A stretch of DNA of 64,000 nucleotides from Thermoleophilia bacterium (GCA_016650125.1 JAENWT010000008.1:62001-126000); one strand, 5' to 3'. Positions 1-8,671 are shown, numbered from the stretch's first letter. Numbers and translations are program-made. Notes: generated by a model from the sequence alone, not told the origin.

Positions 1-741
1 GCCGGCCGCTCGGTCACCCGGCTGATCCGCCAGCCGGCGGCGATCGTCCCCAGCGTCATCTTCCCGCTGTTCCTGCTCGCGGTGAACGCGGGCGGGCTCA
101 ACTCGGCGACCAATCTCCCCGGCTTCCCGACCGACTCTTACATCACCTTCGCGATCGCCTTCACCTTCATCCAGGCGGCCATCTTCTCGACCATGAATGC
201 CGGGCAGGGCCTCGCCCAGGACATCGAGAACGGTTTCTTCAGCCGGCTGGTCCTGACGCCGATGCGGCCTTCAGCGCTGATGGCCGGACAGCTCGCCGGA
301 CTCGTGTTGCTCGGCCAGTTCCAGGCACTGCTCTACCTTGCGGTCGGCCTGGCCTCGGGCGCGCAATTCCCGGCCGGCATCCTCGGTTATCTGGTTCTGG
401 CGGCGCTGGTTTCGATCATCTCGATCGGCTTCGGCGGGATCGGCCTGATCATGGCGATCCGGACCGGCTCGGGCGAGGCGGTGCAGGGCATGTTCCCGAT
501 CATGTTCGTGCTGCTCTTCTTCAGCTCGATGGCGTTGCCGCGCAACCTGATCGAGCAGGACTGGTACCGCATCATCGCGACGATCAACCCGGTGAGCTAC
601 CTGATCGAAGCGATCCGCAGCCTTTTCATCACCGGCTGGAACGGAGAGGCGCTTGCCCTCGGATTCGGGGTCGCGATCGTGATCGCGATCCTCTCGATCA
701 CGATCGCCGCCGGTTCGCTCAAGGGAAGGATGCTGAACTGA
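1..741 (+). CDS. ABC-2 type exporter permease, 5' truncated by the window
   Basis: The reading frame is open from base 1 (246 residues visible), so the true start lies outside the window. The protein is hydrophobic with about six membrane segments and ends in a short basic tail. The motif NPVSYLIEAIRSL near residue 200 is typical of the C-terminal part of ABC-2 permeases of the DrrB/antibiotic-export type. Its TGA stop overlaps the ATG of the next permease by one base (TGATG), so the two are translationally coupled and probably form a heteromeric channel. The matching ATPase is expected just upstream, outside the window. The substrate cannot be read from the sequence; lipid-like or drug export is typical of the family. 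Confidence 0.85.
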   Translation, partial: AGRSVTRLIRQPAAIVPSVIFPLFLLAVNAGGLNSATNLPGFPTDSYITFAIAFTFIQAAIFSTMNAGQGLAQDIENGFFSRLVLTPMRPSALMAGQLAGLVLLGQFQALLYLAVGLASGAQFPAGILGYLVLAALVSIISIGFGGIGLIMAIRTGSGEAVQGMFPIMFVLLFFSSMALPRNLIEQDWYRIIATINPVSYLIEAIRSLFITGWNGEALALGFGVAIVIAILSITIAAGSLKGRMLN

Positions 742-1511
742 TGTCGTCCGCCTACTTCGCTCCCGCCTGGGCCGTGGCCTGGCGGTACCTCCACAACCTC
801 TATACGAAGCCCGCCGTTCTGATTCCCGGGCTGATCTTCCCGCTGTTCTTCCTCGCCGCCTTCGCCGGCGGTCTTTCGTCGATCGGTGACGCACCGGGAT
901 TCAACTACTACGACTTCACGGCGTTTCAGTTCTGCTTCATCCTGATCCAGGCGTCGGCGCTGGCCGGCGTATTCGTCGGCTTCTCGATCGCCGCTGACTT
1001 CGAGCTGGGGATGGGCCGGAGAATGATGCTGGCGATCACCCATCGCAGCGCGATCGTGCTCGGTTACGCGATCGGTGCGGCACTCCGGCTGTTCCTGGTC
1101 TGGGCGATCATCACCGTGGTCTCTTTGCTGGCCGGGATGGAGGTCCACGGCAGTGGTCTGAACATCGTCGGCATCTACAGCCTCGCGGTGCTGGCAAACG
1201 TTGCCGCCCTGCTGTTCTCGGCAGGCATCGCACTGCGATTCCGCTCTCTCCAGGCCGGGCCGCTGATGCAGATGCCGGTCTTCATCATCCTGTTCCTCGC
1301 GCCGGTCTACGTGCCACAGAAGTTGCTGACCGGCTGGATCGAACCCGCCGCATCGGTCAACCCGGTCACCGCTTCACTCAATGCCGCCCGCAGCCTGATG
1401 GCCGGCGATCCGAGTGGCGTCCTGCTCGCCTACGGCGTCGCGCTCGGCCTGATCATGGTGATGGGCTTCTGGGCCATCCGCGGCCTGCGCAGCGCTGAAA
1501 CCGCCGGTTAG
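741..1511 (+). CDS. ABC-2 type exporter permease, second subunit
   Basis: This 256-residue membrane protein has about six hydrophobic segments. It carries the same NPVTASLNAARSLMAGD signature near residue 210 that the upstream permease has as NPVSYLIEAIRSL. The two are therefore paralogous halves of one ABC-2 (DrrB-like) exporter in the cytoplasmic membrane. Its ATG overlaps the upstream TGA by one base. The hydrolase gene starts nine bases after its stop, so all three are likely co-transcribed. The family exports drugs, lipids or polysaccharide precursors; the substrate here is unknown. Confidence 0.85.
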   Translation: MSSAYFAPAWAVAWRYLHNLYTKPAVLIPGLIFPLFFLAAFAGGLSSIGDAPGFNYYDFTAFQFCFILIQASALAGVFVGFSIAADFELGMGRRMMLAITHRSAIVLGYAIGAALRLFLVWAIITVVSLLAGMEVHGSGLNIVGIYSLAVLANVAALLFSAGIALRFRSLQAGPLMQMPVFIILFLAPVYVPQKLLTGWIEPAASVNPVTASLNAARSLMAGDPSGVLLAYGVALGLIMVMGFWAIRGLRSAETAG

Positions 1512-1520
1512 AGTGCGTCC

Positions 1521-2390
1521 ATGACAACTGATGCGGCGCGCTGGCGCGCCCCGGCGCTAGGCGAAGCCAAAGAACTCGACCTGTCCGCCGGCAAGCTGCT
1601 CTACCACGATGTCGGCAACGGTCCGACTCTGGTCTTCGTCCATGGCCTTTTGGTCAACGCCAACCTCTGGCGCAAGCTGGTCGAGCGGCTTTCGGCGGAG
1701 TTCCGCTGCGTCGTGCTCGACCTGCCGATCGGTTCACACATCCTGCCGCGCGAGCCCGGTGCCGACAACGGGCCGGTAGCCGTCGCCAACCTGGCGGCCG
1801 ACGCGATCGATGCCCTCGGGCTGGAGGACGTCACCCTGATCGGCAACGACAGCGGCGGCGCGATGTCGCAGGTGATCGTCACCACCCGCCCCGAACGGAT
1901 CGGGCGGCTGGTGCTCACGTCCTGCGACTTCCGCGACAACTTCCCTCCGAAGCTTTTCGCCTACTTCAAGCCGACCGCGGCGATTCCGGGGGCCCTCTAC
2001 CTGCTCGCCCAGTCGCTGCGCATCCGGCCGATGCGGCGTTTGCCGATCGCTTTCGGCTGGCTGACCAAGCGGCCGATCGAGCGTGAAGCCGAGGACTCGT
2101 ACCTGCTGCCGGCGATGACCAGCGGGGCGGTGCGCGAGGACACACGCAAGTTCATCAAGGGCTCCGACGTCAGCATCACCAACGCCGCCGCCGACCGGCT
2201 GGGCGAGTTCAGGAAGCCGGCCATGATCGCCTGGTCGACCGAAGACAAAGCATTCCCGCCCGCGGACGGAGAGGCACTGGCGAAGGCGCTGCCCGACTCA
2301 AGGCTCGAATGGGTCGATGACGCCTACACCTTCTCGATGGAGGACAACCCGGACCGCCTCGCTGAACTGATCCGGGATTTCGTTCGCTAA
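1521..2390 (+). CDS. alpha/beta-hydrolase fold protein (dehalogenase/epoxide-hydrolase-like)
   Basis: The 289-residue protein has the oxyanion-hole motif VHGLLVNANLW near residue 40. The nucleophile elbow is IGNDSGGAM near residue 107, where Asp takes the place normally held by Ser (G-N-D-S-G). An Asp nucleophile is the hallmark of haloalkane dehalogenases and epoxide hydrolases. The C-terminal stretch where the catalytic His should lie reads DDAYTFSMEDNP and has no His. The enzyme may therefore be inactive, or use another general base. It follows the ABC-2 permeases by nine bases and may be co-transcribed. Fold is clear; reaction is not. Confidence 0.75.
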   Translation: MTTDAARWRAPALGEAKELDLSAGKLLYHDVGNGPTLVFVHGLLVNANLWRKLVERLSAEFRCVVLDLPIGSHILPREPGADNGPVAVANLAADAIDALGLEDVTLIGNDSGGAMSQVIVTTRPERIGRLVLTSCDFRDNFPPKLFAYFKPTAAIPGALYLLAQSLRIRPMRRLPIAFGWLTKRPIEREAEDSYLLPAMTSGAVREDTRKFIKGSDVSITNAAADRLGEFRKPAMIAWSTEDKAFPPADGEALAKALPDSRLEWVDDAYTFSMEDNPDRLAELIRDFVR

Positions 2391-2408
2391 TCATCTAAGT
2401 TGCTGGCA

Positions 2409-3545
2409 ATGGCCAGAGTCGTAGTTCGCGAAGTTGAAAACAAACGGGATCTGAAGAAATTCGTCAAGGTGGCGTTCCGGGTCCACCGGAACCACGCCGA
2501 GTGGGTGCCTCCGCTGATCACTGACCGGATGCAGTTCCTGAACCAGAAGAAGAACCCTTACTTCGATCACGCCGAAGTCAAGCTCTGGATCGCCGAAGTG
2601 GACGGTGAGCCGGTCGGGCGGATCAGCGCCCAGATCGATCAGCGCTGGGACGAGTATCGCGGCGGCAACGACGGCCAGTTCGGCTTTTTCGAGACGATCG
2701 ACGACGCCGAGGTGGCGAACGCCATGCTCGACACCGGCTGCGAATGGCTGGCCGGCAAAGGCCGTGAGCGGGTCTTCGGCCCGATGGACTTCACTACCAA
2801 CGACGAGGTCGGCATCCAGATCGAAGGCTTCGACATCAAACCGGTGATCCTGGAGAACTGCCACCAGCCGTACTTCAAGGACCTGGTTGAGGCCAATGGC
2901 TTCACCAAGGCGATGGACCTGCTCGTCTGGCACTTGGAAATGGGCAAACTCGCCAAGGGCCTCGAGTTTCATCCGGCGATCATGGAGGCCGCCCAGAAGA
3001 GCCTCGACGATGAGGGCATCCGGATCCGCAGCATGAAGAAGTCCGACATGAAAGCCGAAGTGATGCGCTTTCACGAGGTTTACAACGAGGCCTGGGGCGA
3101 CAACTGGGGCTTCGTGCCGATTACCGAGGACGAAGCCGGTTACCACGCCAAGTTGCTCAAACTTGTGATCGACGAGGACTGGGCGATGATCGCCGAGAAG
3201 GAGAACGGCGAAGTGGTTGGAGCCGCCCTGACCCTCCCCGACATCAACCAGGTGCTGGCGAAGATGAAGGGCCGGGTCCTTCCAACCGGCTGGTTCCACT
3301 ATCTGACCGGCAAGAAGAAGATCGACCAGGTGCGGGTCCTCGCGCTGGGGGTCAAGAAGGCTTACCAGCACACCGGGGTCGCGGCCGCGCTTTACGTCCG
3401 CCACATCCAGACGTGCAGGCCCGACGGGGTGATGAGCGGCGAGGCCGGATGGATCCTCGAAACGAACGAAGCGATGAACCGCGCGCTCGAAGGAATGGGC
3501 GGCGTGGTCAACAAAAAGTTCCGGATCTACGAGAAAACCCTGTAA
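2409..3545 (+). CDS. GNAT-like acyltransferase family protein
   Basis: This 378-residue soluble protein begins MARVVVREVENKRDLKKF at an ATG; a TTG three codons upstream is in frame but less likely. The segment WIAEVDGEPVGRISAQID near residue 70 is the beta4-beta5 region of a GNAT fold. A second acetyltransferase-like half lies around residues 200-375, with VRVLALGVKKAYQHTGVAAALY as its acetyl-CoA loop. It matches the large two-domain GNAT-type proteins common in bacteria, whose substrates are mostly unknown. It stands alone between the hydrolase and a small unknown gene. Confidence 0.7.
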   Translation: MARVVVREVENKRDLKKFVKVAFRVHRNHAEWVPPLITDRMQFLNQKKNPYFDHAEVKLWIAEVDGEPVGRISAQIDQRWDEYRGGNDGQFGFFETIDDAEVANAMLDTGCEWLAGKGRERVFGPMDFTTNDEVGIQIEGFDIKPVILENCHQPYFKDLVEANGFTKAMDLLVWHLEMGKLAKGLEFHPAIMEAAQKSLDDEGIRIRSMKKSDMKAEVMRFHEVYNEAWGDNWGFVPITEDEAGYHAKLLKLVIDEDWAMIAEKENGEVVGAALTLPDINQVLAKMKGRVLPTGWFHYLTGKKKIDQVRVLALGVKKAYQHTGVAAALYVRHIQTCRPDGVMSGEAGWILETNEAMNRALEGMGGVVNKKFRIYEKTL

Positions 3546-3606
3546 ATAGCGGCATTGCCCGGCAGCCGGGGAAGTTCCGACCACGACCCCCGCTAGAGTC
3601 CCCTCC

Positions 3607-3927
3607 GTGTCCGACGTAGAGCTAGATGGAGAGTTGATTTCCGAGGAGGATGTCGAGACGGCGCAGGCCGACAGCGTCCGCGCGCTGCCGCGCAAGTACG
3701 ACTCTTCGAAGGACCTGGTTCCCGCGCTGCGCTCGGAGATGACCGCCGCCGCGATCGCTGCCGCCGGCGGAGTCCTGGCCGGCGCCGTCACCGTCGCCGC
3801 GGTGCGGGCTGTCACCGGTTCCGGACCGTCGAAGCACCGGGCCCGGAAGCTCGCGAAGCGCGGCAAGCCGGCCAACGTCGTGGCCAGTCGCTCCTTCCTG
3901 GTCGACGTTCACGTCCTCGGGCGCTAG
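3607..3927 (+). CDS. small hypothetical protein with one hydrophobic segment
   Basis: I do not recognise this 106-residue protein. It starts at a GTG. The N-terminal 40 residues are acidic (LDGELISEEDVETAQ). An Ala/Gly/Val-rich stretch at about residues 45-68 could be a membrane helix or a glycine-rich amphipathic helix. It is followed by a strongly basic segment (KHRARKLAKRGK) and a hydrophobic end, SRSFLVDVHVLGR. The charge layout suggests membrane or polymer association. The neighbouring glycosylase gene starts 12 bases after its stop, so the two may share a transcript. Confidence 0.55.
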   Translation: MSDVELDGELISEEDVETAQADSVRALPRKYDSSKDLVPALRSEMTAAAIAAAGGVLAGAVTVAAVRAVTGSGPSKHRARKLAKRGKPANVVASRSFLVDVHVLGR

Positions 3928-3939
3928 ACCGGCCACGCG

Positions 3940-4926
3940 ATGGACCCGATCGAGGTCGAAGTCGGACCGCGGTCACCCTTCAGGCTTCCCCGGCTGACCG
4001 GCGGCGATCGCCTGGTCAGGGAACGCGGCTCCGGGTTCGAGCGGCTGCTCGTCACCGACGGCGCCGCGACGGTCGTCAGCGTCCGGCCGTCCGGGTCGGG
4101 GCGGTACCTCTTCACCGCCGAAGCGGTTTCTCCCGAGCGGCTCAGCGGTCCGGGTTCGGATGAACTGAAGGAAGCCGGCGAGGCGGATCTGCTCGACGCG
4201 ATCGCCCGGATGAGGTTCGCGGTCGGCATCGACCTCGACCTGGCCCCGATGCGGGAGCTGTTCGGCGAGGACCCGCTGCTCGGCCCGGCGATCACCGGGC
4301 TTTCCCCGGGCCGCCCGCACCGGCGTCCGTACCCGTGGGAAGCCCTGCTCTGGGCGATCACCGAGCAGCTGATCGAATACAAGCGGGCCGCCGCGATCCA
4401 GCGGAGCATGATCCGGAAGTGGGGGGTGAGGCTGGACGATCCCGGTCCTTGTGTCCGGGGCTTTCAAGACGTGATGTTCACCGTGCCGTCTCCGACCGCG
4501 ATCGCCGGCGCATCTCCGGCCGAGCTCGAGGGCTGCGGTCTCAGCGCCCGCCGCTCGATCGCGATGATCAAGGTTGCCCGGGAGGTCGACACCGGGCGCA
4601 CCGATCTGCGCGTTCGGGCCGATGACCGGCGCCTGCTGGCGATTTCGGAGATCGGCCCCTGGACCATCGCCTGCCTCGGGCTGCGCGGCCGCGGCGACCC
4701 TGACGCCCTGCTGGCGGGCGACCTGAGCCAGGTCAAGCTGGTCGGTTACCTGAGCGGGCTCGGCCGGATCGCCGAGGTCGAGGAGGTCGAAGCCTTCTAC
4801 GAGAAGTACGCGCCCTGGCGTGGCCTCGCCGGCGAGTACCTGGTCTCAGCGCAGGGACGGCCGGTCCACGGTCCCGGCAGTACGGCCCGGATCCGGATGA
4901 GGCAGAACATCTCCCGAGCCGCCTAG
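3940..4926 (+). CDS. AlkA-like DNA-3-methyladenine glycosylase (HhH-GPD superfamily)
   Basis: This 328-residue protein is inferred to excise alkylated bases from DNA. Residues about 125-290 form the HhH-GPD core: WEALLWAITEQLIEYKRAAA corresponds to the conserved start of the helical domain. EIGPWTIACLGLRGRGDPDA contains the hairpin-helix region. AGDLSQVKLVGYLSG holds an Asp at the position of the AlkA catalytic aspartate. The N-terminal 120 residues resemble the AlkA N-terminal beta domain (VRPSGSGRYLF). The length fits the AlkA family. It starts 12 bases after the small unknown gene and converges on the importer operon with a 10-base gap. Confidence 0.8.
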   Translation: MDPIEVEVGPRSPFRLPRLTGGDRLVRERGSGFERLLVTDGAATVVSVRPSGSGRYLFTAEAVSPERLSGPGSDELKEAGEADLLDAIARMRFAVGIDLDLAPMRELFGEDPLLGPAITGLSPGRPHRRPYPWEALLWAITEQLIEYKRAAAIQRSMIRKWGVRLDDPGPCVRGFQDVMFTVPSPTAIAGASPAELEGCGLSARRSIAMIKVAREVDTGRTDLRVRADDRRLLAISEIGPWTIACLGLRGRGDPDALLAGDLSQVKLVGYLSGLGRIAEVEEVEAFYEKYAPWRGLAGEYLVSAQGRPVHGPGSTARIRMRQNISRAA

Positions 4927-4936
4927 GTCGGGGTTG

Positions 4937-5950
4937 TTAATTGGGGTCGACCGGCCCGCCGGGCAGCAGTTCGTTGTTGAGCGCGTCGACCGCCCGCTGC
5001 GGATTTGCCAACACATCGTTGTCGAGCATCCAGTTGATGAAGTTCTGCCAGTCGGCCGGATTCATGTAGCCGAAAAGATCGTCCTTGCTTTTCTGGGCGA
5101 GCAGGGGGAGGGTCGTCTTGACCTGGGCGGCGGTCACCTTCGGATCGAGCCCGTCGTTCGCCTTCAGGATCGTGTCTGTGGTCGCGTTCGGCTTGGCTAC
5201 TGCCTGGGCCGTACCGCGGGCGAGCGCGCTCATGAAGAGGCGGATCGAATCGGGATCCTCCGCGACCCGCTGGCCCTGGGCGACGATCACGAGCTCGTCG
5301 TAGGTCGGCACGCCGAGCTTGTTGACCGGGTTGATCACCGGCTTCTGGCCGGAGAGCTTGAGGTCGACGCCTTCGATGTTCCAGTACGGGCCGAGGGTCG
5401 CCTGGGCCTTGCCGCTGACGATCGAGGGCAACAGTCCCTGGCCGACGCCAACCTTTGTGACCTGGTTCTCAGTGAGACCGGCCCGGGCGAGGATCGTTTT
5501 GAGGTAGGCGTCCTGATACGGGATGCCGGCGGTCGAGACAGTCTTGCCCTTGAGGTCGGCCACACGCTTGATCTTCGACTTCTTGAGCCACATCATCGAG
5601 GTCAGCGGCTGGTTGACGACCGAGCCGACCGCAACCACATCGAGGCCCTGCTCGCGGGCCAGCAGCACCTCGGGCTCGTAGGAGACGGCGAGGTCGGCCT
5701 TGCCGGCCGCCACCAGCTTGATCGGCAGGGAGGGGTCGGTCGGGCTGTCGATCGAGACGTCGAGGCCGGCGTCTTCGAAGAAGCCGGCGTCCTTCGCGGT
5801 GAAGATGCCGGCGTGATCGGGATTCGGGTACCAGTCGAGCGCCAGGCTGAACGCTTCGGTTTCCGGAGTGACGTCTTCCGACTTGGTGCCGCAGGCCCCG
5901 ACGCCAAGCGCAGCGACGAGGGCGAGAATCACAAGAATGGGCTTTCTCAA
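4937..5950 (-). CDS. ABC importer substrate-binding lipoprotein, NMT1/THI5-like
   Basis: This 337-residue lipoprotein has a signal peptide ending in the lipobox VGACG at about residue 20. The mature part starts with the motif SLALDWYPNPDHAGIFTAK, characteristic of NMT1/THI5-like proteins such as ThiY, which bind pyrimidine precursors of thiamine. QGLLPSIVSGKAQATLG and the DLKGKTVSTAG segment also fit this fold. It is the last gene of a minus-strand operon of ATPase, permease and binding protein, 37 bases after the permease. Import of a thiamine pyrimidine precursor is the family-based guess; riboflavin or other aromatic nutrients are alternatives. Confidence 0.85.
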   Translation of the reverse strand: MRKPILVILALVAALGVGACGTKSEDVTPETEAFSLALDWYPNPDHAGIFTAKDAGFFEDAGLDVSIDSPTDPSLPIKLVAAGKADLAVSYEPEVLLAREQGLDVVAVGSVVNQPLTSMMWLKKSKIKRVADLKGKTVSTAGIPYQDAYLKTILARAGLTENQVTKVGVGQGLLPSIVSGKAQATLGPYWNIEGVDLKLSGQKPVINPVNKLGVPTYDELVIVAQGQRVAEDPDSIRLFMSALARGTAQAVAKPNATTDTILKANDGLDPKVTAAQVKTTLPLLAQKSKDDLFGYMNPADWQNFINWMLDNDVLANPQRAVDALNNELLPGGPVDPN

Positions 5951-5987
5951 AGATTGCTCCGGTTCGAGGGCATAACGGAATCTCAGG

Positions 5988-6749
5988 TTATCGCCATCGC
6001 AGCACTCTTCGTTCCAGCAGGCCGATCAGCGCGAACAGGGTGATCGCGATCGCCGAGAGAACGAAGACCGCCGCGAAGAGCCGGTCGGTCATCAGCTGGG
6101 CGTTGTCCTGGAGCATCAGATGGCCGAGGCCCTTCTCCGAACCGGCCCATTCGCCGAAGACCGCTCCGATCACCGAGACGGCGACCGCGATCTTGGCGCC
6201 GCTGAAAGCGTAGGGCAGAGCGGTGGGGATCTCGACCCGTTTGAAGATCTGCCAGCGCGACGCATAGAGGGTGCGCATCATCTTCACCGAGTCGTTGTCG
6301 CGGACACGCAGCCCGTCGAGCGTGTTGACCGCGATCGGGAAGAAGCAGATCAGGGCGATGATCGCCAGCTTGGGGCCGATGCCGTAGCCGAACCAGACGA
6401 CCAGCACCGGGGCGATGACGATGATCGGGATCGTCTGCGAGGCGACGATCACCGGGTAGCTGGTGCGGCGCAGCAGGTCGGAGAGGTGGAGCAGCGCCGC
6501 CGCCAGCAGGCCGACCACCAGAGCGACGGTGAAGCCGGCGACGATCTCGATGGAGGTGGTCAGGGCATTGTCGGAAATCAGGTCCCGGTCCTGCCACATG
6601 ACCTCGAAGATCTGCGCGGGGGAGGGCACCAGGAAGTCCTCGAGGTTGAGGGCCCCGGCCATGAAGCCCGAGGAAGCGGCGATCTGCCAGAGGGCGAAGA
6701 GCGCGGCGATCAAAAGGACCGGCGGCAGCCAGCGGCGAAGGTGGCTCAT
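5988..6749 (-). CDS. ABC importer permease (ThiX/SsuC-like)
   Basis: The 253-residue membrane protein has about six helices. The EAA-type cytoplasmic loop is near residue 170, where RTLYASRWQIFKRVEIPTA leads into LPYAFSGAKIA. This pattern belongs to BPD permeases of the nitrate/sulfonate/thiamine-precursor group. An open frame continues far upstream, but the start at MSHLRRWLPPVLL is well supported because its ATG overlaps the ATPase stop codon (ATGA). It forms the channel of the importer with the neighbouring ATPase and binding protein. Confidence 0.87.
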   Translation of the reverse strand: MSHLRRWLPPVLLIAALFALWQIAASSGFMAGALNLEDFLVPSPAQIFEVMWQDRDLISDNALTTSIEIVAGFTVALVVGLLAAALLHLSDLLRRTSYPVIVASQTIPIIVIAPVLVVWFGYGIGPKLAIIALICFFPIAVNTLDGLRVRDNDSVKMMRTLYASRWQIFKRVEIPTALPYAFSGAKIAVAVSVIGAVFGEWAGSEKGLGHLMLQDNAQLMTDRLFAAVFVLSAIAITLFALIGLLERRVLRWR

Positions 6750-7525
6750 GTGGCGACTCCGGCGGCGGTTTCCGGCGGGCGGGCCAGGTGCCGCATGATC
6801 TGTTCGCGCATCGCCGTGAATTCGGGGGCGGTGACCGCCTCGCTCCGTGGGCGGTCCGCCTGCCGGGGGCAGTCGAGCAGCTCGATGATCCGGCCCGGGC
6901 GTGGGCTCATCACGGCGACCTGGTCGCCGAGGTAGAGCGCCTCTTCGACGTCGTGGGTGACCAGCACGACCGTCCGGCCCTCGGCCAGCATCGCCGGCAG
7001 CAGCCATTCCTGGAGTTCGGCCCGGGTGATCGCATCGAGGGCGGCGAAGGGCTCGTCGAGCAGCAGAACGTCCTTCTTCGAGAGCAGGGTCCGGAGGAAG
7101 GCGACCCGCTGGCGCATGCCGCCGGACAGCTCGGACGGATGGGTGTCCTCGAAGTCGTTCAACCCGAACCGCTCGAAGAGCTCGGCCGACTCGGCCCGGG
7201 CCCGGGACCTCGAGTAGCCGAGATTGCGCAGGGCCAGGCCGGCGTTGTCGATCGCCGAGTACCAGGGCAGCAGGCAGTCGGACTGGGGCATGTAAGCGCA
7301 GAGCTCGAGCCGGCCCGCGGCATCGGCCCGCCCGCCGGCCTCGATGACCCCCGATGACGGTTCCTGTAGCCCACAGATCAGCTCGAGCAGAGTCGACTTG
7401 CCACAGCCCGAAGGGCCGACTATCGCGAGGATCTGACCGGCCCCGACGTCGAGGGCGAGGCCGTCCAGCGCGGTCAGGCTGCCGAAGCGGTGACCGATCT
7501 CGCGGCCGGACAAAGTTGCTTTCAT
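6746..7525 (-). CDS. ABC importer ATPase (ThiZ/SsuB-like)
   Basis: Residues 1-259 form a complete ABC ATPase. It has Walker A GPSGCGKST near residue 40, signature LSGGMRQRV near 135, Walker B VLLLDEPFAALD near 155 and the H-loop VLVTHDVEEA near 190. I start it at MKATLSGREIGHRFGSLTALDG, which matches the normal N-terminus of the family; the longer open frame upstream (to about 7717) has no ABC character. It is the first gene of the minus-strand importer operon, and its stop overlaps the permease start. It diverges from the TauE/SafE-type gene. Confidence 0.87.
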   Translation of the reverse strand: MKATLSGREIGHRFGSLTALDGLALDVGAGQILAIVGPSGCGKSTLLELICGLQEPSSGVIEAGGRADAAGRLELCAYMPQSDCLLPWYSAIDNAGLALRNLGYSRSRARAESAELFERFGLNDFEDTHPSELSGGMRQRVAFLRTLLSKKDVLLLDEPFAALDAITRAELQEWLLPAMLAEGRTVVLVTHDVEEALYLGDQVAVMSPRPGRIIELLDCPRQADRPRSEAVTAPEFTAMREQIMRHLARPPETAAGVAT

Positions 7526-7615
7526 CACGGTCAAGTCTAGGCAGGGTCCGTGCAGATCGTTCGTGGCAGCCGACATCGCCGCGCGCAGCAGGTAACCTTC
7601 CCGGATTCTCCAACT

Positions 7616-7634
7616 CCTGACTAAGTAGGTCAGG
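7616..7634 (-). promoter_or_regulatory. hairpin in the leader of the importer operon
   Basis: CCTGAC and GTCAGG form a perfect 6-bp inverted repeat around a 7-base loop. It lies about 90 bases upstream of the importer ATPase start, in the 173-bp gap to the divergent exporter gene. It could be an operator or a leader stem. It does not carry the conserved parts of a TPP riboswitch. Confidence 0.3.
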
Positions 7635-7698
7635 TGTGTCGAGAGTGCCTCACAAGTAGCCGCAGCACCCCCTGTTTCATCTAGCCAGCGCCACATTC

Positions 7699-8610
7699 TT
7701 GGACTTCTCCATCGCAATAATCCTGTTCGGTCTCGGCATCGGGATCCTCGTCGGCATGACCGGAATGGGGGGCGGCGCGCTGATGACCCCGCTGCTGATC
7801 CTGTTCTTCGGTGTTTCGCCGACCACGGCGATCGGCACCGACATCCTTTACGCCGCGATCACCAAGACGGTCGGCGGCTGGCGCCACTACAAGCTGGGCA
7901 CGGTCAACCTCGGACTGGTCAAGTGGCTGGCGATCGGCAGTGTGCCCGCGGCGATCCTCGGCGTCCAGATCGTCTCGGAGTTGCAGAAACGCCTGGGCGA
8001 GGACAAGCTCGACTCCCTGGTCTACGCCGTGCTCGGTGGCACCCTGCTGATGGTCGGCATCATCACCCTGCTGCGGGCCTTCATCCTCGCCAAGACGATC
8101 TCCGAGCGCGACGACTTCAAGATCGAGCGACGGCACAAAGTCGCCGCGGTGATCATCGGCGCCACCACCGGTTTCGTGATCGGAGTGACCTCGGCCGGCT
8201 CGGGCACGGTGATCGCGGTCCTGCTGATCGCCGTCTACCGCCTCACGCCGAAGCACGTGGTCGGCACCGACGTCTTTCACGCGGCGATCGTCCTCTGGGC
8301 GGCGGGCCTGGCCCACTTCGGTCACGGCAACGTCGACCTCGGCCTGGTCGGCAACATTCTGCTCGGCTCGGTTCCCGGTGTTGTCATTGGCACGGCGCTG
8401 GTCGGCAAGGTGCCGCAGGACAAGCTCAGAATCGCCCTTGGTCTTGTGCTCCTCGCCTCGGGCATCGCCACGATCCAGAAGGGCGACCCCCTGGTCTGGC
8501 CGATCGCGGCGATCGTCGCCGGAGCCGGTTTCGCCCTGATCCTGATGGCCCCCCGCTGGTACGACAAGTACCGGCCGAAGCCGCCGGATCCCGCCCCCGA
8601 TACATCCTGA
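7699..8610 (+). CDS. TauE/SafE (TSUP) family membrane exporter
   Basis: This 303-residue protein has about eight membrane helices in two similar halves. The N-terminal GIGILVGMTGMGGGALMTP and the middle TTGFVIGVTSAGSGTV are the repeated glycine-rich motifs of the TSUP family. Each half also has a GTD motif (TAIGTDILYAA and VVGTDVFHAAI). TSUP proteins move sulfite, sulfoacetate or other sulfur and organic anions across the cytoplasmic membrane. It starts with TTG, which gives the standard N-terminus. An Rrf2-type regulator lies downstream in the same direction, behind several inverted repeats. Confidence 0.88.
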   Translation: MDFSIAIILFGLGIGILVGMTGMGGGALMTPLLILFFGVSPTTAIGTDILYAAITKTVGGWRHYKLGTVNLGLVKWLAIGSVPAAILGVQIVSELQKRLGEDKLDSLVYAVLGGTLLMVGIITLLRAFILAKTISERDDFKIERRHKVAAVIIGATTGFVIGVTSAGSGTVIAVLLIAVYRLTPKHVVGTDVFHAAIVLWAAGLAHFGHGNVDLGLVGNILLGSVPGVVIGTALVGKVPQDKLRIALGLVLLASGIATIQKGDPLVWPIAAIVAGAGFALILMAPRWYDKYRPKPPDPAPDTS

Positions 8611-8621
8611 TCGAACCAAAG

Positions 8622-8671
8622 GGACTGGCAGTGAAATTGCCCCCCTGAGGGACCAATGTCACTGCCAGTCC
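8622..8671. other. 50-nt nested hairpin between exporter and Rrf2 genes
   Basis: GGACTGGCAGTG (8622-8633) and CACTGCCAGTCC (8660-8671) are perfect 12-bp inverted arms. Pairing continues inward for six more positions with one mismatch (AAATTG against CAATGT), and the loop contains CCC/GGG. The 12 bases between the exporter stop and the hairpin hold nothing else. There is no T-tract on either side, so it is not a classical intrinsic terminator. It may end the exporter transcript by structure alone, or be a small repeated element. Confidence 0.5.

Noticed and set aside
7526-7690. Possible TPP riboswitch on the minus strand before the importer ATPase
   Set aside because: Only a GGGGGUGC-like start and ACCUGA are present. 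CUGAGA and the GCGUAGGGA end are missing, and ACCUGA is part of a simple 6-bp hairpin.
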